Below, in pieces: positions 15,582 through 22,981 of a stretch of DNA of 49,386 bases. The DNA comes from F1-20-MAGs119 sp040401695 (GTDB taxonomy: Bacteria > Actinomycetota > Acidimicrobiia > Acidimicrobiales > Ilumatobacteraceae), in assembly GCA_040401695.1 (NCBI GenBank), contig JBBANY010000009.1, forward strand, positions 1-49,386, given 5' to 3'. Position 1 is the stretch's first letter. Each line of letters opens with the position of its first letter. The notes under the pieces are model-generated. The model saw nothing but the letters and a program-made list of their open reading frames with translations, had not been told where the DNA came from and searched no databases. The translations under genes and the position numbers were made by a program.

Positions 15582-18500
15582 GTGACGAGCGTCGTCATCA
15601 CGGGTGGCGGCACGAGTGGTCACGTTCTTCCTGCGATCGCGATTGCCGAGATGCTCGAAGAGCGTGGCGTCGATGCGCACGACATCCACTTCATCGGAAC
15701 CGTGCGCGGTGTCGACGGCCGAATTCTTGGTGAAACTGATTACCCGCACACGCTTCTTCCCGTCACCGGCTTGAAACGTTCGTTGGCGCCGGCCGCCGTC
15801 GCGGCCAACGTCGGCACGGTGTCGCGCCTCGTCGCGGCACGGCAGCGATGCACCGCCTTGCTGCGCGAACTGCAACCCGAGGTCGTCGTCTCGGTGGGCG
15901 GCTACGGAAGCGTCGCTGCGATGTGGGCCGCACGACGACTCGGAATCCGCACCGTGGTCGTTTCCTACGATTCGCGACCGGGTCTTGCCACACGCCGTCA
16001 GGCGCGGCACGCCGACACCGTCACGGTCGCCGACCCGACATCGCCGCTCGACCCGGCGACCGTCACCGGCGCACCGGTTCGTCGCGCAATCCGGCTGCTC
16101 GACCGCGGAGCCGAGCGGGCGCGTTCGCGGAGCCTGCTCGGGTTGCCTGCGGAAGGATTCGTCGTCGGCGTCGTCGGCGGCTCGCTCGGTTCGGGTGTCT
16201 TGAACGAGGCCGTGTCCGCGCTTGTGGCGGACCCGCCCGCCGACCTCTCGGACGTCATCTGGTATCACGTCACCGGGCCGCGCTTTGCCGAAGTGAAGGC
16301 GGCTTCGACCGGTGCTGGCCGTCGCATCGTGGTCGCGTACCAACACGACATGGCCGCGCTCTACGCGGCGTGCGACATCATGGTCACCCGCGCGGGTGCC
16401 AGCACGATCGCAGAGCTCGCAACCGTGGGCATCCCTGCGATCGTCGTGCCCTGGGCCGGTGCAGCCGAGAACCACCAAGAGCACAACGCCCGTCAATTGT
16501 CATCGATCGGTGCCGCCGTCTTGCTGCCTGAGGCGGAACTGTCGGCGAGCCGTCTCGCCGATGAAGTCAGGGCATTGCGCGGTGATCCGGGTCGCCTCGA
16601 ACGCATGAGTTCGTCCGCACGGGCGTTGGGCGATGCGCATCGGGGGCCTTCCCTCGTCGACGCGATCATCGGTCCACGCGCGCAGTACACGGCCGGTCCC
16701 GACGCGCCGGTGCTCGACGTGCGGCGCCGTCTTCATGTCGTCGGCATCGGCGGTCCCGGGATGAGCGCCCTTGCCCGGGCGCTGCACGGTGCGGGGCACG
16801 TGGTCTCGGGCAGCGACGTTCGCGAAAGCGACGTGGTCGCAGCGCTGCGCGACGAGGGAATCGAAGTTCGCGTCGGCCACCGAGCGTCGTACGTCGACGG
16901 CTGCGATGCGGTGTGTGCCTCATCCGGGGTGCCGGTCGACAACATCGAAATGGCGGCGGCACGTGAGCGGGGGATTCCCGCGCTCAGCCGAGCCGGCATG
17001 CTCGCGGCGCTGTGCGAACGAGCCCCCACCATTGCGGTCGCGGGAACGCACGGCAAGACGTCGACGTCCGCATTGCTTGCGCTCATGCTCGGCGGCGATG
17101 CCGGAGGTTGCGGCTTCGTCGTCGGAGGCGACGCACCGGACTTGCGGACGAACGGGGCGTGGTCGGCGGACGGTCCCTTCGTCGTCGAGGCCGACGAAAG
17201 CGACGGCACGCACGAGCAACTTCCGGTGACTGCCGCCGTGATCACCAACGTCGACGTCGACCACCTCGACCACTTCGGCACGACCGATGCGATCGCCGAA
17301 AGCTTCGCCCGCTTTGCCCACAACGTGACTGGCCCGATGGTTCTGTGTGCCGACGACGTGGCGCTGGCCGCGCTCGCCGAGCAACTTCGCGCGGCGCGTC
17401 GCGATGTCGTGACCTACGGCGAATCTCCGGCCGCCGACGTGCGTGTCCTCAACGTCACCCAAGGCACGACACACCTGTCGTTCGATCTTGCATTCGAGGT
17501 CGACCGTGTGGCCGCACTCTTCAGCGGGAGATCCGGCTTGCGTGTCGAACTTCGGGCCCAGGGACGCCACTACGCGTTGAATGCGACGGCTGCACTGCTT
17601 CTTGCGCTGCTGAACGGCGCGTCGCTCGACGCATGCATGGCGAAGATGGCGGCATTCCGCGGTGTCGGACGTCGCTTCGAACTGCGGGGCGAAGTGGGTG
17701 GCGCCGTCCTCGTCGATGACTACGCCCACCTGCCGACGGAAATCAGCGCAGTGCTGGGTTCGACGCGTGCAGGCAGTCTTGCCGAACGTCGTCTCGTCGC
17801 CGTGTTCCAACCGAACAGGTTCCACCGTATGGCGGCGATGTCCGACCAGTACGGCGTTGCATTCACCGCGGCTGACGTGGTTTTCGTGACCGACATCTAC
17901 GCCTCGGGAACGACGCCGATCCCCGGCGTCACCGGTCGTCTCGTGGTCGATGCCGTTCTCGGTGCTCATCCGGGCACCGACGTGCGGTGGTGTGCGACGC
18001 GTGGCGAACTGGTTGCAGCCGTCACCGACGAACTGCGTGCCAACGACGTGTGCGTGTCGTTCGGATGCGGCGCCATCGAGACCTTCCCGGACGAAGTTCT
18101 GGTCGAAGCCGACCTGAGGCGTATCGCCGCCGGACTGCGCGATGGGGGTCTCGAAGTCGCAGAGAACGCGCCGATGGGTGAGCGCACCACCTACAAGACG
18201 GGCGGGAACGCGCGGGTGCTCGTGACGGCACGCAACATCGACGAACTTCTGCACGTCGCACGACTGCGTGGCGAGTCGCGGGCGCCGATCGTCGTGATGG
18301 GTCGGGGCAGCAACATGCTCGTCGCCGATGGTGGGTTTGCAGGTCTGTGCGTTGTGTTGGGAGAGTTTGCGAGCGGGGTCGAGGTCGTCGAGCGAACGGG
18401 CGACACGGTTGCCGTGCGCGTGGGCGGTGCGACACCGTTGCCCGTGGCGGCCAGGCAACTCAGCGCGCTCGGTGTCGCAGGTTTCGAATGGGCCGTTGGC

Positions 18501-19127
18501 GTGCCGGGATCCATCGGTGGCGCAGTGCGCATGAACGCCGGCGGCCACGGCTCGGACATGATCGCTGCACTCGTCGAGGCCGACATCGTCGACATGAGAA
18601 CGGGTAATCGGGCGCGTGTGGCCGCGACGGAAATGGGTCTGCGATTCCGTGGATCCGACCTCGCCGACCACCACGTGGTGATCGCGGTGCGACTGAATCT
18701 GACGGCGACGACGCCGGGGGCGGGCGACGCGGCGATCGCCGACATCGTGCGCTGGCGACGTGACAATCAACCCGGCGGACAAAATGCGGGCTCGGTGTTC
18801 GTCAACCCCGACAACGGCGCGCGGTCGGCCGGCGAGATCATCGACAGGTTGGGTCTGCGCGGGCTGCGCATCGGAGGTGCGGCGGTCAGCGACAAGCACG
18901 CGAATTTCATCCAGGCCGACGCAGGAGCGTCGAGTGCCGATGTCGTGCGCGTGATGCTCGAAGTGCACCGTCGGGTGCTCGAAGCCGAGGGTCTGTCGCT
19001 GCGCAGTGAAGTGCGGTTGGTCGGCTTCGCTCCCGGTCTTCCCTTCGCAACTTCGAAAGACGCGTCGTCCGCAAGTGGAACTGCGAGGCTTGACGCCTAC
19101 CTTGCGGTGGCGAGCGGACATGACTGA
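15582..19127 (+). CDS. MurG-MurC-MurB trifunctional fusion protein
   Basis: One uninterrupted 1181-codon frame encodes three peptidoglycan-precursor enzymes. Residues 1-364 are MurG (UDP-GlcNAc transferase making lipid II at the membrane): ITGGGTSGHVLPA (6-18), SVGGYGS (104-110), GGSLGS (199-204), TIAELATVG and ENHQEHNARQ (296-305). Residues 381-840 are MurC (UDP-MurNAc:L-Ala ligase): VVGIGGPGMSAL (386-397), P-loop GTHGKTST (488-495), VEADESDGTH (535-544), VDDYAHLPTE (711-720). Residues 842-1150 are MurB (UDP-MurNAc dehydrogenase, FAD): YKTGGNAR (871-878), GRGSNMLV (908-915), VGVPGSIGGAVRMNAGG (972-988), catalytic Ser in GSVF (1070-1073) and Glu in SEVRLVGF (1142-1149). Linkers are only about 15 and 5-10 residues, with unbroken coding bias. 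Oddities: MurG's usual HEQN is SYDS (128-131); MurC's DDYAHHPTE has Leu for the second His. Starts at GTG and overlaps ftsQ by eight bases. Confidence 0.95.
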   Translation: MTSVVITGGGTSGHVLPAIAIAEMLEERGVDAHDIHFIGTVRGVDGRILGETDYPHTLLPVTGLKRSLAPAAVAANVGTVSRLVAARQRCTALLRELQPEVVVSVGGYGSVAAMWAARRLGIRTVVVSYDSRPGLATRRQARHADTVTVADPTSPLDPATVTGAPVRRAIRLLDRGAERARSRSLLGLPAEGFVVGVVGGSLGSGVLNEAVSALVADPPADLSDVIWYHVTGPRFAEVKAASTGAGRRIVVAYQHDMAALYAACDIMVTRAGASTIAELATVGIPAIVVPWAGAAENHQEHNARQLSSIGAAVLLPEAELSASRLADEVRALRGDPGRLERMSSSARALGDAHRGPSLVDAIIGPRAQYTAGPDAPVLDVRRRLHVVGIGGPGMSALARALHGAGHVVSGSDVRESDVVAALRDEGIEVRVGHRASYVDGCDAVCASSGVPVDNIEMAAARERGIPALSRAGMLAALCERAPTIAVAGTHGKTSTSALLALMLGGDAGGCGFVVGGDAPDLRTNGAWSADGPFVVEADESDGTHEQLPVTAAVITNVDVDHLDHFGTTDAIAESFARFAHNVTGPMVLCADDVALAALAEQLRAARRDVVTYGESPAADVRVLNVTQGTTHLSFDLAFEVDRVAALFSGRSGLRVELRAQGRHYALNATAALLLALLNGASLDACMAKMAAFRGVGRRFELRGEVGGAVLVDDYAHLPTEISAVLGSTRAGSLAERRLVAVFQPNRFHRMAAMSDQYGVAFTAADVVFVTDIYASGTTPIPGVTGRLVVDAVLGAHPGTDVRWCATRGELVAAVTDELRANDVCVSFGCGAIETFPDEVLVEADLRRIAAGLRDGGLEVAENAPMGERTTYKTGGNARVLVTARNIDELLHVARLRGESRAPIVVMGRGSNMLVADGGFAGLCVVLGEFASGVEVVERTGDTVAVRVGGATPLPVAARQLSALGVAGFEWAVGVPGSIGGAVRMNAGGHGSDMIAALVEADIVDMRTGNRARVAATEMGLRFRGSDLADHHVVIAVRLNLTATTPGAGDAAIADIVRWRRDNQPGGQNAGSVFVNPDNGARSAGEIIDRLGLRGLRIGGAAVSDKHANFIQADAGASSADVVRVMLEVHRRVLEAEGLSLRSEVRLVGFAPGLPFATSKDASSASGTARLDAYLAVASGHD

Positions 19128-20193
19128 CGAAACGACTCCGAGTGATGGCGCGCCCCGCGTGACGGGGGAGACGCCGGTCGTACGCGCGGTCAACGATGTC
19201 CCCGCCGAGGTGCTCGACGAGTTGACGACTGCGTTTGAAAAGCACACCGGGGACGTGCCGGTGGTGTCGTCGGTCTCCCAAACCGCGCCAACCATTGCGA
19301 ACACAGAAACCGTCCTCATCGACGGCTACGACCTCGTGGCCGACGACGACCTGACCCACGCGCGCAAGCCACCACTGGTCATCGACGACAACGACCTCAC
19401 GGGGCCGGTCGTGCGAATCGACGACGAGAGCGACGGTGTGGTGAAGCGGGATCGCCGTTTCCGTCTGCGTCGCATCGCGGTGCGTCGCGCGGAGGGCCGG
19501 CGTCGTTTGCGCATCGTCGGATGGGTCTTGCTGCCTCTCGCCATCGTCGGGGTCATCCTTGCCGTTCTGGCTTCGCCACTCTTCGGCGTGCGCAACATCG
19601 TGATCGACGGCGCGCGCTACACGGCGAAGTCGACCCTCGATTCCGCCGACGACCTCGTGCGGGGCAAGTCGGTGTTCAGCCTCGATCTCGGTGCCGTCGA
19701 GGAAGTGTTGAAAGCCGATCCGTGGGTGCGCGACGCGCAGGCGAAGCGACGCTTTCCGTCGACGGTCGTTCTCGACATCGCCGAGCGCAAACCGATCGCC
19801 TGGTATCTGGGTGCCGACAACCAGGCGCGTGTGATCGACATCGACGGTCGGGTGATCACGGTTCTCGCCGGCCAGCCGACCGCCTACACGCAGATCACGG
19901 GCATCGGGCCCGACCTGCCGGCGGGGGCCCAGGCCGACGATGCCTACACGGCCGCGGCTCAGGTCGCCGCCTCACTACCGCCCGAGGTTGCGCCGCTCAT
20001 GTTGAACATGGGCGTGACGGGTGGAACCGACCTCCTCATGACCTTGCGGACGGGGACCGTGGTCACCTTCGGTCGACCAACCGACCTGCGCTCGAAGATG
20101 GTCGCCCTCGTGCTCGTGTTGCGGCGTACCGACCCGAAGAGCCTGAACGGCATCGACCTGTCGAGTGGAGATCCCATCCTTGCTGGCAGGTGA
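19120..20193 (+). CDS. ftsQ: Division protein FtsQ
   Basis: Bitopic membrane protein linking cytoplasmic and periplasmic parts of the divisome; 357 residues. A long acidic and then basic cytoplasmic region (about 1-128) precedes one transmembrane helix (about 129-150). The POTRA domain starts at FGVRNIVIDGARYT (about 154-167), followed by the beta domain with DPWVRDAQAKRRFPSTVVLDI (about 204-224), the most conserved FtsQ stretch. ATG 19120 overlaps the MurG-MurC-MurB stop by eight bases. It is the last gene of the tightly overlapping block; 114 bases separate it from ftsZ. Confidence 0.92.
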   Translation: MTDETTPSDGAPRVTGETPVVRAVNDVPAEVLDELTTAFEKHTGDVPVVSSVSQTAPTIANTETVLIDGYDLVADDDLTHARKPPLVIDDNDLTGPVVRIDDESDGVVKRDRRFRLRRIAVRRAEGRRRLRIVGWVLLPLAIVGVILAVLASPLFGVRNIVIDGARYTAKSTLDSADDLVRGKSVFSLDLGAVEEVLKADPWVRDAQAKRRFPSTVVLDIAERKPIAWYLGADNQARVIDIDGRVITVLAGQPTAYTQITGIGPDLPAGAQADDAYTAAAQVAASLPPEVAPLMLNMGVTGGTDLLMTLRTGTVVTFGRPTDLRSKMVALVLVLRRTDPKSLNGIDLSSGDPILAGR

Positions 20194-20307
20194 AGCCGGA
20201 AGGTGACCCGGGTCGCTGAATCACCAATCGGCGGTATTCACCAGTTTTGGGGTTCAACGTGGAAAGATAACCCCACCATTTATTCGATCTCCCGGAGGTC
20301 TTGGCCC
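20194..20307 (+). promoter_or_regulatory. ftsZ upstream region with inverted repeats
   Basis: 114 bases, visibly AT-richer than the surroundings. TGGGGTT (20248-20254) and AACCCCA (20269-20275) form a seven-base inverted repeat with a 14-base loop; GACCCGGGTC (20205-20214) is a palindrome. A strong GGAGG ribosome site (20294-20298) precedes ATG 20308. The first real break in the overlapping dcw genes, so a separate ftsZ promoter is plausible, but no clear -35/-10 pair was identified. Confidence 0.45.
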
Positions 20308-21396
20308 ATGGCCGGAGCGCCCCAGAACTATCTCGCAGTCATGAAGGTCGTCGGTGTCGGCGGCGGCGGTGTCAACGCCGTCAACCGCATGATCGACGCC
20401 GGCCTGAAGGGAGTCGAGTTCGTTGCAGTGAACACCGACGCCCAGGCCTTGCTCATGTCGGATGCCGACGTGAAACTCGACATCGGCCGTGATCTCACCC
20501 GCGGTCTCGGCGCCGGCAGCAACCCCGAGGTTGGTGCGTCGGCCGCCGAAGCACATCGCGACGAAATCGAAGAGATGATCAGCGGCGCCGACATGGTGTT
20601 CATCACAGCCGGCGAAGGTGGTGGAACGGGCACGGGTGCCGCGCCTGTCATCGCCGAGATCGCCCGCTCGCTCGGAGCGCTCACGATCGGTGTGGTCACG
20701 CGACCGTTCAGTTTCGAGGGTCGTCGGCGCGCAACTCAGGCCGACAACGGAATCCAGAAGCTGAAGGAAAAAGTCGACACGCTCATCGTCATTCCGAACG
20801 ATCGCCTGCTCACCGTCGCCAACGACAAGACAAGCCTGCTCAATGCATTCAAGATGGCCGATGACATCCTCCTCGATGGTGTCGCAGGCATCACGAACCT
20901 CATCACGACACCGGGCCTCGTCAACACCGACTTCGCCGACGTGAAGATGATCCTCAGCAATGCAGGCACGGCCCTCATGGGAATCGGTCATGCAAGCGGC
21001 GACAACCGCGCCGTCGTGGCCGCGAAGGCGGCCATCACGAGCCCGCTGCTCGAGGCCCAGATCGATGGGGCGCGAGGCATCCTGCTCAACATTTCGGGCC
21101 CGTCCAGCATGGGTCTGTTCGAGATGAACGCCGCGGCCGAAGTGGTCCACGGTGTTGCGCACCCCGACGCGAACATCATTTTCGGCACCGTCATCGACGA
21201 CGAGCTCGGCGACGAGATCCGCGTCACCGTCATCGCCGCCGGTTTCGATCGTTGGGAGGGTGGCGAGCAAAAGCGTGCGCCGTTGCGTTCCGTCGAGTCA
21301 CAGCCACGGCCCGTCGCCCGCGACTCGTTCGCCGACAAGGATCCGCTCGACACCAGCGGCGACGACGACTTCGACGTTCCGTCGTTCCTGAAGTAA
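20308..21396 (+). CDS. ftsZ: Cell division GTPase FtsZ
   Basis: Tubulin-like GTPase forming the Z ring; 362 residues. GTP-binding segments: VVGVGGGGVNAVNRMI (about 14-29), the tubulin signature GGGTGTGAAPVIAE (about 103-116), and the T7-loop region around NTDFADVKMIL with the catalytic Asp pair. The variable linker is short, and the conserved C-terminal peptide DDDFDVPSFLK is present; in actinobacteria this tail binds SepF, encoded downstream. ATG 20308 follows a GGAGG ribosome site by nine bases; in-frame codons back to 20203 lack a plausible start. Confidence 0.98.
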   Translation: MAGAPQNYLAVMKVVGVGGGGVNAVNRMIDAGLKGVEFVAVNTDAQALLMSDADVKLDIGRDLTRGLGAGSNPEVGASAAEAHRDEIEEMISGADMVFITAGEGGGTGTGAAPVIAEIARSLGALTIGVVTRPFSFEGRRRATQADNGIQKLKEKVDTLIVIPNDRLLTVANDKTSLLNAFKMADDILLDGVAGITNLITTPGLVNTDFADVKMILSNAGTALMGIGHASGDNRAVVAAKAAITSPLLEAQIDGARGILLNISGPSSMGLFEMNAAAEVVHGVAHPDANIIFGTVIDDELGDEIRVTVIAAGFDRWEGGEQKRAPLRSVESQPRPVARDSFADKDPLDTSGDDDFDVPSFLK

Positions 21397-21433
21397 CGCT
21401 CCGAGCCGAAGAGATCGGCGCACGGTCGCACAC

Positions 21434-22120
21434 GTGGCCACGCAACCACCCGCAGCCGATGTCGTTGCACGACGTGTCGAGGATCTGCGGCGGCTGATCG
21501 GTGAACTCCGCGGCGATTCGCGCGCGGTGCGCATCGTTGCGGTGACGAAGACTTTCGATGTCTCCGCGTGGGCGACGGCTCGAGATGCGGGGTGCGATGC
21601 GGTGGGGGAGAACTACGCACAAGAGTTGGTCGACAAGATCGAGCGCTCGGGTGGAGCGGCCCCCTTGCCCGTGCACTTCATCGGCCATCTGCAGTCGAAC
21701 AAGATCAAGGCCCTCGCGCCGCATGTCGCGTTGTGGCACACCGTGGACCGAGTTTCGGTCGTCTCGACCTTGGCGAAGCAAGCCGATCGGCTCGGCTCGG
21801 CGCCGCGTGTTCTGCTCCAGGTGAATTCGACGGGCGAAGAGCAGAAGTCCGGTTGTCTTCCGGGTGACGTCGGGCAGCTGCTCGCGCTGGCGCGGGGCGA
21901 GGGGCTCTTCGTCGAAGGACTCATGACGATGGGCCCGAGTGATGCGGATCCCGTGGCGACCCGAGCCGCGTTTGCTCTGACGGCGCGACTCGCCGCGGAC
22001 AACGGTCTGGCCGAACTGTCGATGGGTATGACGCATGACGTTCGTATTGCCATCGAAGAGGGCTCGACGATCGTGCGTGTGGGGACGGGGATCTTCGGTG
22101 AACGTCCCCGTTCCGACTGA
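21434..22120 (+). CDS. YggS-family pyridoxal phosphate homeostasis protein
   Basis: PLP-binding protein of the YggS/YBL036C/PROSC family, thought to buffer intracellular pyridoxal phosphate; 228 residues, single TIM-barrel domain. The PLP lysine lies in IVAVTKTF (about residue 39), followed by VGENYAQELVDK (about 58-69), HFIGHLQSNKIK (about 79-90), and the phosphate-binding C-terminal region SMGMTHDVRIAIEEGSTIVR (about 195-214). In actinobacteria this gene habitually lies between ftsZ and sepF, as here. Starts at GTG 37 bases after ftsZ. Confidence 0.93.
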   Translation: MATQPPAADVVARRVEDLRRLIGELRGDSRAVRIVAVTKTFDVSAWATARDAGCDAVGENYAQELVDKIERSGGAAPLPVHFIGHLQSNKIKALAPHVALWHTVDRVSVVSTLAKQADRLGSAPRVLLQVNSTGEEQKSGCLPGDVGQLLALARGEGLFVEGLMTMGPSDADPVATRAAFALTARLAADNGLAELSMGMTHDVRIAIEEGSTIVRVGTGIFGERPRSD

Positions 22121-22130
22121 CCGCCTCGGG

Positions 22131-22136
22131 TAGCCT
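22131..22136 (+). promoter_or_regulatory. -10 hexamer of a predicted leaderless promoter
   Basis: TAGCCT, six bases (TTCGGC), then ATG 22143 of sepF. Confidence 0.5.
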
Positions 22137-22142
22137 TTCGGC

Positions 22143-22673
22143 ATGTCGATGTGGAGACGAGCAATGGACTATCTCGGCCTCGGAGCCGATGATGCGTACG
22201 ACGACTACGACATGTCCGTCGAGATGGAACGTCCCGCCCGGCCCGCGCGTGGATACCCGGCCGATCCGTCCGGTCGCGTGCAGCGTCCGCGGCCCGAATA
22301 CGACTACGAAGACGAGAGCGGCGCGATTCCCGCCGACAGTGGTGCCTACCCGCGTCCCGATGATTCGGGTCTGCGCCTGCGACCGGTCGGTGCGCCGCGA
22401 CAGACGGCAACCGTGCGTCCGCTCACTGCAGCAGGTGGTGAACCCGTCACCGTTCGTCCGCAACGCTTCGAACAAGCCAAGGAAATCGCCGATCGTTTCA
22501 AGGAAGGCCAGCCGGTCATCATGAATCTCGAGACGACCGAGCCCGAAGTGATGCGTCGTCTCATCGACTTCGCGAGCGGAATCTGTTACGCGCTCAACGG
22601 CTCGATGGAGCGTGTTGCGTCGGGCGTCTTCCTGCTCAAGCCGTCGGCACAACGCCACTCGCACCACGACTGA
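22143..22673 (+). CDS. sepF: Division protein SepF
   Basis: Membrane-tethering partner of FtsZ; 176 residues. The N-terminal amphipathic membrane-targeting helix (MSMWRRAMDYLGL) is followed by an acidic, proline-rich linker (about 15-75). The SepF core (about 95-170) contains VRPQRFEQAKEIADRFKEG, PVIMNLE and RLIDFASGICYALNGSMER, ending with FLLKP. With no FtsA known in actinobacteria, SepF is expected to anchor the Z ring through the FtsZ C-terminal peptide. A predicted leaderless promoter directly precedes the ATG, so sepF may be expressed separately from yggS. Confidence 0.95.
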   Translation: MSMWRRAMDYLGLGADDAYDDYDMSVEMERPARPARGYPADPSGRVQRPRPEYDYEDESGAIPADSGAYPRPDDSGLRLRPVGAPRQTATVRPLTAAGGEPVTVRPQRFEQAKEIADRFKEGQPVIMNLETTEPEVMRRLIDFASGICYALNGSMERVASGVFLLKPSAQRHSHHD

Positions 22674-22690
22674 TTCGCGAGACACCCCCC

Positions 22691-22951
22691 ATGCGCGAAA
22701 TCCTCTGTCAGGTTCTCAACCTCTACGTCCTCGTCATTTTCGTGCGCATCATCCTGTCGTGGTTCCCGCTGCGTGGCGGCGGGCCGATGAGCAAGGTGTA
22801 CGAGGTCCTCTGGAAGGTGACCGAGCCCGTGCTCGGCTACGCGCGGCGTTTTCTGCCGCCGATGGGGGGCTTCGATCTCTCGCCGATCGTCGTGATTCTG
22901 GTGCTCCAGTTCGTCGTCGGCCGGCTCATTCTGCGCTGCGGAATCGCCTGA
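22691..22951 (+). CDS. YggT family membrane protein
   Basis: An 86-residue protein with two transmembrane segments (about 5-22 and 60-80) and the central signature RIILSWFPLRGGGPMSK, then LLR/RRFLPPMGGFDLSPI. YggT proteins lie between sepF and divIVA in most Gram-positive clusters and contribute to membrane or osmotic stress tolerance by an unclear mechanism. Here the expected divIVA is missing and ileS follows. Starts 17 bases after sepF. Confidence 0.92.
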   Translation: MREILCQVLNLYVLVIFVRIILSWFPLRGGGPMSKVYEVLWKVTEPVLGYARRFLPPMGGFDLSPIVVILVLQFVVGRLILRCGIA

Positions 22952-22967
22952 TTTTCCGCCAAAGCCG

Positions 22968-22973
22968 TACCCT
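22968..22973 (+). promoter_or_regulatory. Candidate -10 hexamer of ileS
   Basis: TACCCT, eight bases before GTG 22982. Slightly wider than the 6-7 base spacing of other leaderless candidates; no ribosome site is evident. Confidence 0.4.
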
Positions 22974-22981
22974 GCAGTTCC

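Noticed and set aside
16920..19319. 799-codon open frame on the minus strand opposite the MurG-MurC-MurB gene
   Set aside because: It mirrors the strong third-position GC bias of the plus-strand gene; its translation is Arg/His/Asp-rich with no recognisable motif, while the plus strand has complete enzyme signatures.
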